A stretch of DNA of 64,000 nt from Erysipelothrix piscisicarius (GTDB lineage: Bacteria > Bacillota_I > Bacilli_A > Erysipelotrichales > Erysipelotrichaceae), in the NCBI RefSeq assembly GCF_003931795.1, contig NZ_CP034234.1:930001-994000 (forward strand), in the 5' to 3' direction. Below the pieces are notes generated by a model, which worked only from the letters and a program-made list of their open reading frames with translations, did no database searches and was not told the origin of the DNA. Positions 8,364-15,822 of the stretch are shown piece by piece (position 1 is the first letter of the stretch; each line of letters opens with the position of its first letter). Made by a program: the position numbers and the translations under genes.

Positions 8364-10951
8364 TTAATCTAAAGGTGTCCAAACAAATTTCTTAACAATT
8401 GCTGTTGTTACAAGATAGAGACCGACGATTCCAAGAACGTATGCTAGATGATTTAAACTTAAAACTTGAAGTTCAATTGACTGAGCAAGCGGAGTTAGAA
8501 CGAAGATTAATGTAATAAGTACAGCAAGTGCTGAGACGCCTACTAAGATCGAAGCAGGTTTGTTCTTGAATGAGAACGGTTTTTTAGCACGAATTACAAA
8601 GATAATGAGTGCTTGCGATAAGATTCCAAATGTAAACCAGAATGTTTGGAATAAGGTCGCTTGTTCGGCAGTATTTACGCCGAGCACATACCATAGTGTG
8701 ATAAAGCACAGGATATCAAATACTGAACTTAAAGGTCCAAATACGGACATAAAGTGTACCAATCGATCCGATTCAAGTTTGCGTGGTTTATCGAGATCTG
8801 ATTCGTCGCAATTATCAAATGGAATCCCTGTTTGAGCAAGATCACTGAGTAAGTTTTGAACAAGAATATGAACGGGTAACAGCGGTAAGAAAGGCAAGAA
8901 GATACTTGCAACGATTACGGAAATCATATTTCCGACATTACCACTAACAGCCATTTCTAAGTACTTAATCATATTAACAATTGTCTTTCGGCCTTCCATG
9001 ATTCCTTTTCTAAAACCGTTAGGTCTTTTTTAAGAAGAATAATGTCGGCACTTTCTTTGGCAATGTCAACCGCAGTATCAACTGAGATTCCAACATCAGC
9101 TTGTTTTAATGCAAGGGCATCGTTGATACCGTCGCCTAAGAAACCAACTGTATGATTGTTTGCCTGGAATGCTTCCACAATACGTTGTTTTTGAACGGGG
9201 GATATTTTAGCGAAGAGATGACATGTACCTACAACGGCTTGAAGTTGTTCATCACTCATTTCTTCAATATCTTTACCCATATATGTTACTTCTGTATCAA
9301 TCCCAACTTTACTACATACTTTCTTAGCTACACCTAAACTATCTCCGGTGATAACAACAACATCGACACCATGACGATTTAAACTCTCGATCGTTGGTTT
9401 TGCGCTTTCTTTAGGTGGATCAAGGAATCCAATAAAACCAATGAGTACGAGATCTTTTTCATCTTCGACACTGAATTCATGATCTGTTGGTAGTTCATTT
9501 TTTTGTGCAACGGCAATCATACGCAAACCATCATTATTATGTTGCATATAGACATCCATTGCTTCTTCACGTGTTTCATCATCGAGTGGGTATACTTTTC
9601 CATCACGATCGATATAGGAACACAATTTCATGATTTCTTCAACAGCACCCTTTGTAATAAGTTGTTTTTTACCGTTACTGTCTTCCAAAATAACACTCAT
9701 TCGACGACGTGCAAAATCAAATGGAATTTCATCAACAATTGTATAATAGTTAACTAAGTCATCCATGTTGTAACTTGTTGCACGTTCAATAATTGCAAGG
9801 TCAATTAAGTTTTTTAGTCCACTTTGGAAATACGAGTTAAGATAAGCATGTCGCAATACACGCATGTCATCTTCACCGGTTGTATCCATATAACGTTCTA
9901 AAATAATATCCTCCTGAGTAATCGTACCGGTTTTATCGGTACACAAGACATCCATTTCACCAAATGATGAAATTGAACTTTGTGATTTCACAATGGTTTG
10001 ATGTTTAGACATGTTTATCGCACCACGTGCCAAGCCACTGCTAAGGACTACAGGGAGCATTTCAGGTGTTAATCCGACTGCTACGGTGAGGGCAAAAACA
10101 AATGATTCAATAGGATTTGCCTTAAAGATCCAATTTAGGATGAAAATTGCGGGTAGCATAATGAGCATTAATTTCATAAGCAAGCGACTTACTGTTGAAA
10201 TACTGCTTTCGAAACTGTTTGGACGTTTTGAATTTTTTAATGATCGGTTCATTTGTCCAAGATAAGTATCGCTACCTGTTCGAATTACAACCGCACGCGC
10301 GGAACCGGAAACAACGTTTGTTCCCATTAAACATAAATTCGTAAAGTCACTGTCTGCATCCATTTGGGATTCGTCAAATTTAACAAATTTCTCAATAGGT
10401 TGAGATTCACCGGTTAGTGTGGCTTGTGAAATAAATAAATCTTTTGCGGAAATTACTCGCATATCTGCAGGAATAATATCTCCAGCAGATAGACGGACAA
10501 CATCCCCTAAGACAAGATCATCAATTGGAATTTCTATAAATTGACCATCGCGAAGCGCTGCCGTTGTATTAGAAACCATATTTAAAAGTTTCTCGCTGGC
10601 TGCACTGGATCGCTCATCTTGAATAAATGAAATCAGTGTAGAAATAATAATAATAATTGCTAAAATTGAAATGGTTAAATAATCTTTTTCCTGTGTTAAT
10701 AAAATATCCGTAATAAATGTAATTACGATAACGACCATTAAGACTAAATTAAATGGATTAATTAAAACGTTAACAAATCCAATAAGAGGGTTTTTCTTTT
10801 TTTGAGGCTTGATCTCATTAGGACCATATTCTTCGAGCTTTTCCTCTGCTCGATTGGATGTATAACCCTCTGGAGATGCATCCAATTGTTCAAACAATTC
10901 CTCTTGGTTAAGTTGGAGTGTTTGAATTAGCTCTTTGTTTGTTACTGACAT
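8364..10951 (-). pseudogene. mgtA: Mg2+-importing P-type ATPase, frameshifted
   Basis: Two overlapping frames together encode an MgtA/MgtB-type P3 ATPase of about 862 residues. The first part (10951 to 8969) carries the N-terminal domain, the TGESQPIEK actuator loop, the phosphorylation motif CTDKTGT and the hinge GDGINDALALKQADVGIS. It then runs out of frame after DLTVLEK near 9001-9010. The second part (from 8999) continues with MEGRKTIVNMIKYLEM and the C-terminal membrane helices. Adding one base in the AAAAGG run restores VLEKGIMEGRKT. The lesion removes the C-terminal transport helices unless it is bypassed or is a sequencing error. A leader ORF and a hairpin precede the gene. Confidence 0.85.
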
Positions 10952-10965
10952 AGTTATAAACTCCC

Positions 10966-10985
10966 TTCATACTGTCATGTATGAA
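10966..10985 (-). promoter_or_regulatory. Hairpin between the leader ORF stop and the mgtA ribosome binding site
   Basis: On the minus strand TTCATAC and GTATGAA form a perfect 7-bp stem with a 6-nt loop. The 3' arm abuts the mgtA Shine-Dalgarno (AAGGGAG), and the 5' arm begins 6 nt after the leader stop codon. The 5' arm region can alternatively pair with codons 7-9 of the leader ORF. Confidence 0.6.
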
Positions 10986-10991
10986 CAAAAT

Positions 10992-11081
10992 TTATCGATG
11001 ACTTTCTTGAGGTGTACCCAAGGGGTCATCATCCAAAGATCGTTCACTAATACTGTCGTTCATGCAACTCTGACCTTCCAT
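10992..11081 (-). CDS. mgtA leader peptide ORF, 29 residues
   Basis: ATG 11081 lies 8 nt behind a perfect AGGAGG and opens 29 codons that end in TAA at 10992-10994, 40 nt before the mgtA ATG. The peptide starts MEGQSCMNDSISERS and then has the acidic-proline run LDDDPLGTPQE. Acidic and proline-rich leader peptides such as MgtL destabilise ribosomes at low Mg2+ in enteric bacteria and control mgtA expression. Sequence homology to MgtL is not claimed; the resemblance is in composition and position. The promoter places the transcript start just before the SD, so the leader ORF begins the mRNA. No M-box Mg2+ riboswitch is visible. Confidence 0.6.
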   Translation of the reverse strand: MEGQSCMNDSISERSLDDDPLGTPQESHR

Positions 11082-11105
11082 TGGTTTTCACCTCCTCGCT
11101 TTAAA

Positions 11106-11134
11106 ACTATAACAAATTGAGGTTCATTAAGCAA
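11106..11134 (-). promoter_or_regulatory. Promoter of the leader ORF-mgtA transcript
   Basis: On the minus strand a -35 TTGCTT (11134-11129), a 17-bp spacer and a -10 TATAGT (11111-11106) predict a start near 11099. That is about 18 nt before the leader ATG, so the mRNA starts almost at the Shine-Dalgarno sequence. Confidence 0.6.
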
Positions 11135-11183
11135 TAAAATCGAGGAGACATTGAAACTTAATGGTAAGAATATTTAACAGTTA

Positions 11184-11192
11184 TGATATAAT
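11184..11192 (+). promoter_or_regulatory. Extended -10 promoter of the HAD-ald unit
   Basis: TGATATAAT is an extended -10 element (TGn plus TATAAT at 11187-11192). No good -35 is seen, which is usual for this promoter class. The gene starts 23 bp after the hexamer behind GGGAGG. Confidence 0.55.
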
Positions 11193-11214
11193 TCAAAAAA
11201 GTGGGAGGTAACAT

Positions 11215-11952
11215 ATGAAAAATGTAAACTTGAGCAATGAACTCGGAATTGATACAGTACTCTTTGATTTGGACGGTACAATTCTACCGCTTGATGGGGA
11301 TGACTTTGAACGAACATATTTAACATCGATTACACAAAAAGTCGCGCATATTATTGAACCGGAAGCAATGGCAAAAGCGTTGTGGAAATCAAGTGCGGCA
11401 ATGATTCAAAATACTGATATTTTTAAAACGAACGAACAGGTGTTTTATGATTGTTTTGAAACACTGGTTGGTACAGAAATTAAAACTCAAATTGATGCGA
11501 TATTAGATGATTATTACGAACATGAATATGACATCGTGGAGACGGTTACATCGATTTCAAAACCGATGGTTGATGCGGTTTATTATTTAAGAGAAAAAGG
11601 ATACAAAGTAATTCTAGCAACCAATCCGCTTTTCCCAAAACTTGCCACGGATAAACGAATTTGGTGGTCGGGTCTCGAATTAGATGATTTTGATGATATT
11701 ACTCGATTTGAGAAAAATCATCATTGTAAACCCAACCCAATGTATTATGAAGAAATAATAAGTGATAATAAGTTGGATCCGAATGCGTGTCTAATGATTG
11801 GGAATGATGTTGAAGAAGACATGATGGCATCACAATTTGGGATGAAGACGTGGTTATTAACGGATAATTTAATTCATCGTGGCTCAGATTATCATTGTGA
11901 CTGGATGGGTTCACGAGAGGAATTAATTAAGAAAATAAAGGAGTTGTTTTAA
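11215..11952 (+). CDS. HAD-superfamily hydrolase
   Basis: The 245-residue protein has the four haloacid-dehalogenase motifs: nucleophile FDLDGTILPLDG near residue 18, ATNPLFP with the motif II region near residue 126, a lysine in KPNPMYYEE, and IGNDVEEDMMASQFGMKTW with the metal-binding aspartates. It is probably a small-molecule phosphatase; the substrate cannot be read from sequence. ATG follows GTGGGAGGTAACAT. Its stop overlaps the ald start by one base, so the two are co-transcribed. Confidence 0.88.
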   Translation: MKNVNLSNELGIDTVLFDLDGTILPLDGDDFERTYLTSITQKVAHIIEPEAMAKALWKSSAAMIQNTDIFKTNEQVFYDCFETLVGTEIKTQIDAILDDYYEHEYDIVETVTSISKPMVDAVYYLREKGYKVILATNPLFPKLATDKRIWWSGLELDDFDDITRFEKNHHCKPNPMYYEEIISDNKLDPNACLMIGNDVEEDMMASQFGMKTWLLTDNLIHRGSDYHCDWMGSREELIKKIKELF

Positions 11953-13079
11953 TGCGTATAGGATCAGTAAAAGAACGAAAAGATTTTGAACAACGTGTAG
12001 GGATTATGCCTTCTCATGTTATTGAATATATTAAAAACGGTCATGAAGTCTATGTGGAGTCTGGGTTAGGCCTTGGGAGTGGCTTTACCGATGAAGAATA
12101 CCAACATAACGGTGCCATTCTTTGTGATGATGCTGCTTCTGTTTGGAAACAATCAGAAATGATCATTAAAGTAAAATAACCCATCGCAGAAGAATATGAT
12201 TTAATGCAACCCAATCAAATTCTTTTCACTTACTTGCATCTAGCCGATAATTTACCCTTAGCTAAAGCATTAATGGAACGGAATGTAATTGCCGTGGCCT
12301 ATGAGACTGTGACAGATGAATTAGGGCGCTTACCGCTATTAAAACCAATGTCTGAAGTAGCAGGGCGACTCTCGATTCAAGAGGGTGCGAAATATTTAGA
12401 AAAAACCTATGGTGGAAAGGGAATTTTATTATCTGGGGTTCCTGGTGTCCGTGGGGGTCATGTTGTCATTATTGGTGGTGGTGTTGTTGGTATGAGTGCA
12501 TGTAAAACGGCGTTAGGAACGGGAGCAACCTTGAGTGTAATGGATCGGAATTTAGATCGATTGGCTTATATTGAAGATGTTTTCGGAACTGCTGTCAATA
12601 CAATATATAGTGACTTAAAAAATATTGAAGATGAGCTCCGCCGTGCTGATGTTGTGATTGGAAGTGTCTTACTTCCTGGTGCTCGTGCCCCAAAATTGGT
12701 AACGCGTGACCATTTAAAAATTATGGAACCTGGAACCGTGTTAGTTGATGTAGCGATTGATCAAGGGGGATGCTTTGAGTCCAGTCACCCAACAACTCAC
12801 AGCAATCCGGTATTTGTTGACCAGGGAATTGTTCATTATTGTGTTACCAACATGCCTGGGGCGGTTCCCAAGACTTCAACCTATGCGTTGGGGAATGCGA
12901 CTTTACCATATGGTTTAAAAATTGCTAACAGTGGTATTCATGAAGCGGTAACCAATGATCCAGGGATTAAAAATGGTTTAAATATTTATCACGGACAGGT
13001 TGTGAATGACGCGGTTGCGGCTGCACTTGATTTAGAATATATTGAATATGAAAACTGTGTTAAAGTGGTGCAACTTTAG
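11952..13079 (+). pseudogene. ald: Alanine dehydrogenase interrupted by an in-frame stop
   Basis: The frame from 11952 to 13079 is colinear with alanine dehydrogenase (375 codons plus stop, normal length). Codon 76 (12177-12179) is TAA. The family has glutamate here (KVKEP), so GAA to TAA is the simplest change, one codon after the catalytic lysine. All later parts are intact and in phase: LFTYLHLA with the catalytic histidine, GVPGVRGGHVVIIGGGVVG for NAD binding, and NMPGAVPKTSTYAL. The enzyme would interconvert alanine and pyruvate. The good state of the rest suggests recent loss. Reinitiation at ATG 12204 would give an enzyme lacking the N-terminal catalytic lysine. Confidence 0.9.
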
Positions 13080-13108
13080 TGGTTATTTGTTAGAATGTAG
13101 TAAAGGAG

Positions 13109-14095
13109 GTGGCCGTCATACCAAATGTTATTACACATGGGCTGATGGCACTCGATGTTTATAATGAACTTGACGTGTCTACAGTCCAAAAAGCGATAAA
13201 AAAACATCCGCGAGCATATTTGCTTGGGAGCAATGGACCCGATATTTTGTTTTATTACAAAGTATTTCCATGGCAAGATCAAGAACTGAATAAAATTGTC
13301 GCTGATTATGGTGGGATTGTGCACCGAACTCATGTTAATGATTTTTATAATCAAGCGGTGAGTTTTATAAAGGAAATGAAAGATGAACGAAGAAAAACCA
13401 TTCTAATTGCGTTTATTGCCGGACATTTTCAACATTGGTCTTTGGATACCTTAGCGCATCCATTTGTATTTTATCGCGGAGGCGAAATTGCTGGATCAAC
13501 ACGTTACTGGCATTTTCGATATGAGTCAATGCTAGACTCACTCATGGTTACATATGTAAAACGACGGGATATGGCATCGTTAAAACCAAAACGATTTGTC
13601 GATGTCAATGAAGAAGAACGACGTGTTATTGCTTCGTTTTATCAAACAATGCTCGTTCAAGTTTTTGGAATCTATTTGGAACCCTTAGTAATTGAAGAAG
13701 CAATTAGTTCCTTTAAAAAGATTTTGAATTATTTATACGATCCGCACAATATTATGACTCCAGTGATTCAAAAACTGGAACGTAAAATGGCTTATCCGTG
13801 GGCGTTTTCAAGTCATATCGTAAATTCGAATATCGATGCGCGATACGACGTTCTTAACTTAAAGCGTGAAACATGGTCAAACCCAACAAATATCGATGAT
13901 ACATCGAACGAGACATTTATGGAACTCTATGAGTCATCCATTGTGCTAGGGAATGAATGCATCGGGGCTTTAAACGATGCATTAGAACACAATGAACCTG
14001 TAAATTTTGACGCACTTCTAGGAGATCGTCGCTATGATACAGGGCGTCCACCCGGACGTGAGATGAAATACTATGATAGTATTTATCAAAAGTAA
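13109..14095 (+). CDS. Zinc-dependent phospholipase C-like protein
   Basis: The 328-residue protein resembles the Zn_dep_PLPC (S1/P1-nuclease fold) family. Histidines and acidic residues expected for metal binding appear in NVITHGLMALDVY, LLGSNGPDILFYY, GGIVHRTHVNDFY, IAGHFQHWSLDTLAHPF and YWHFRYESMLDS. No signal peptide is visible, so it is probably cytoplasmic and unlike secreted phospholipase C toxins. GTG 13109 is the only standard start at this position but overlaps the Shine-Dalgarno AGGAGG. ATA 13118 sits at ideal spacing and would give the family-like N-terminus PNVITHG. ATG 13142 would cut the first conserved histidine. Confidence 0.8.
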   Translation: MAVIPNVITHGLMALDVYNELDVSTVQKAIKKHPRAYLLGSNGPDILFYYKVFPWQDQELNKIVADYGGIVHRTHVNDFYNQAVSFIKEMKDERRKTILIAFIAGHFQHWSLDTLAHPFVFYRGGEIAGSTRYWHFRYESMLDSLMVTYVKRRDMASLKPKRFVDVNEEERRVIASFYQTMLVQVFGIYLEPLVIEEAISSFKKILNYLYDPHNIMTPVIQKLERKMAYPWAFSSHIVNSNIDARYDVLNLKRETWSNPTNIDDTSNETFMELYESSIVLGNECIGALNDALEHNEPVNFDALLGDRRYDTGRPPGREMKYYDSIYQK

Positions 14096-14126
14096 AAAAC
14101 AATAACAATAATAGGGAGGGTTTTAT

Positions 14127-14669
14127 ATGTTAGTTTATATTCATGGAAAAAATGTGGAAATCACAGATGCAATGCAAGAAAAGGTGGAAGAAAAATTAGA
14201 ATTCTTACACAAATATTTCGAGGTAGATGACTCATGGCGTGCAAATGTGGTTGTCAATGTTTATCCTCAAGGTTCAAAAGTTGAAGTGACGATTACATCA
14301 AAAATTGGACCACTACGTGCCGAAGTTTTACATGAAGATTTCTATGCAGCACTCGATCGAGTTGTTGATAAATTAGAAGATCAAATTCGCCGTCATAAAA
14401 CAAAAATTTCACGTAAAAACCGTGAGGGCTTATCACAAGCATTCTTAAATATGATTGCGGAATCTGAGGCAAAAGAAGAATCTAAACTTGTTAAGACAAA
14501 ATCCATTGTGGCTGAAAAAATGAATCTTAATGATGCGATTGTAGATATGGAAATGTTGGGTCACTCATTCTTTATTTATACGGATGATGAAACATCAGAT
14601 GTTGCAGTTGTCTATAAACGTCTTGATGGCGATTATGGTTTACTCGAAGTCGATCGCGATAACGATTAA
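14127..14669 (+). CDS. hpf: Ribosome hibernation promoting factor, long form
   Basis: The 180-residue protein has the S30AE/YfiA N-terminal domain (IHGKNVEITDAMQEKVEEKL to about residue 100). A variable linker leads to the C-terminal dimerisation domain (MNLNDAIVDMEMLGHSFFIY to the end). The long form makes 100S ribosome dimers during stress in Firmicutes. It starts behind AGGGAGGG and stands alone between the phospholipase-like gene and sepF. Confidence 0.95.
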   Translation: MLVYIHGKNVEITDAMQEKVEEKLEFLHKYFEVDDSWRANVVVNVYPQGSKVEVTITSKIGPLRAEVLHEDFYAALDRVVDKLEDQIRRHKTKISRKNREGLSQAFLNMIAESEAKEESKLVKTKSIVAEKMNLNDAIVDMEMLGHSFFIYTDDETSDVAVVYKRLDGDYGLLEVDRDND

Positions 14670-14721
14670 TTTTCAACGATTAATATGATATGATATACTT
14701 ATCAAAACGGAGGTTTGAACA

Positions 14722-15126
14722 ATGAGCTTTAAAGATAAACTTAAAAATATTCTTACACCGGTTGAAGATGAATATCTTGAACTAACTGACGAGGAGGCTG
14801 AGAGCTTGAGCGAATATGAAACACCACGCGCATCTTCGGAAGCGCCTAAACTACCATCAGATACAAAAATGGTTTTATTTGAACCGCGATCATTTGAAGA
14901 ATCAGAGGAGGTTGCGCGTTATCTAAAAGAGAAACGTGCAGCAGTTGTAAACTTACATCGATTACAACGTGACTATGCACAACGTACGATTGATTTCTTA
15001 ACCGGAGTTGTGTTTGCACTTGATGGATCAATTCAAAAAATTGGCCACAATGTAATTCTTTGTACACCACGTACAATAGGAGTTCAAGGGGAAATTAGTA
15101 TGAACCTTGAAGATTTAGATCAATAG
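14722..15126 (+). CDS. sepF: Cell division protein SepF
   Basis: The 134-residue protein starts with an amphipathic membrane-binding helix (MSFKDKLKNILTP). An acidic linker follows, then the SepF core from KMVLFEPRSFEESEEVARYL to VQGEISMNLEDL, including VVNLHRLQRDYAQRTIDFLTG. SepF anchors FtsZ filaments to the membrane and shapes the septum. It is directly followed by divIVA and ileS. The usual ylmG and ylmH genes between them are absent here. Confidence 0.93.
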   Translation: MSFKDKLKNILTPVEDEYLELTDEEAESLSEYETPRASSEAPKLPSDTKMVLFEPRSFEESEEVARYLKEKRAAVVNLHRLQRDYAQRTIDFLTGVVFALDGSIQKIGHNVILCTPRTIGVQGEISMNLEDLDQ

Positions 15127-15135
15127 TAATTGAGT

Positions 15136-15618
15136 ATGTCTCATAAACCCAAATTTAGAGTGATGCGCCAAGGGTATGATCGCTTTGAAGTTGATCAAAT
15201 GATTGCGAATTTGGAACATGATAAAACGATATTAACAAAACAAATTGAACTTTATCAAAAACAAGTGGAGTCATTACAGGAACAACGTGATATAATCAAA
15301 AAGCGATATCAACAATTGGTAAGCGAAAGTGGTGTTCGTGAGAAAGCTGCAGAAGAAATGTCGCGGCTTGCCTTACGGGAAGCAAATTCAATTATCGATA
15401 CAGCCTATATGAATGCGGACATGATTGTTCGTGAGGCGATGTCTACATCGCGTCAAGTACTCGTTGAAATAGCTCGTATTTCAAATGAATCAAACGAACT
15501 CCGTGACGAATTAAAAGAAAAATTAATGGAATTAGAGGTGGCAATTGACGATTTAACCTTGCCAGATGCGCCCAATTCCAAACTTATTGGTGAAGATCAA
15601 GACACATTAAAACGATAA
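15136..15618 (+). CDS. divIVA: DivIVA-family septum/pole protein
   Basis: About 160 residues form a DivIVA-type coiled coil. The N-terminal membrane-targeting domain is recognisable in FRVMRQGYDRFEVDQMIANL. Heptad-rich helices follow to a short disordered tail. DivIVA senses membrane curvature at septa and poles. Start ATG 15136 is preferred because it gives a family-like N-terminus; TTG 15130 is in frame 6 bp earlier and neither has a strong Shine-Dalgarno. It follows sepF by a few bases. Confidence 0.88.
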   Translation: MSHKPKFRVMRQGYDRFEVDQMIANLEHDKTILTKQIELYQKQVESLQEQRDIIKKRYQQLVSESGVREKAAEEMSRLALREANSIIDTAYMNADMIVREAMSTSRQVLVEIARISNESNELRDELKEKLMELEVAIDDLTLPDAPNSKLIGEDQDTLKR

Positions 15619-15803
15619 ATTGTTTCAGAGAGCTTGTGGCTGGTGAAAACAAGTAACAATCCGTTTTAGTATCACTTGTGAACCTTACTTTTGAAATTAT
15701 AGTAGGAAGTACGTACTACGGCGTTAACGTATTGAGATTACAGATTACTCTGTAAATTAAGGTGGTACCGCGTTGAAGACGCCCTTATGAGGGCGTCTTT
15801 TTT
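15619..15803 (+). promoter_or_regulatory. Isoleucine T-box riboswitch of ileS
   Basis: The T-box sequence AAGGTGGTACCGCG lies at about 15759-15772. Upstream stem I has an ATC specifier (AGTATCACTTG), which matches isoleucine. The terminator has arms 15778-15785 and 15790-15797 with a TATG loop and a following T-run. Uncharged tRNA-Ile would stabilise the antiterminator and allow ileS transcription. Confidence 0.93.
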
Positions 15804-15822
15804 ATATGTTAGGAGCAAAAAT

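Noticed and set aside
10935-11120. Plus-strand ORF of 61 codons over the mgtA leader region
   Set aside because: It has no SD, and overlaps the promoter, leader ORF and mgtA start on the other strand; it is the shadow of those elements.
10952-11214. M-box Mg2+ riboswitch upstream of mgtA
   Set aside because: No M-box conserved segments are seen, and the predicted transcript leader is too short.
15787-15822. N-terminal extension of ileS
   Set aside because: The upstream ATG is in the T-box terminator hairpin; ATG 15823 has a proper SD and gives the normal N-terminus.
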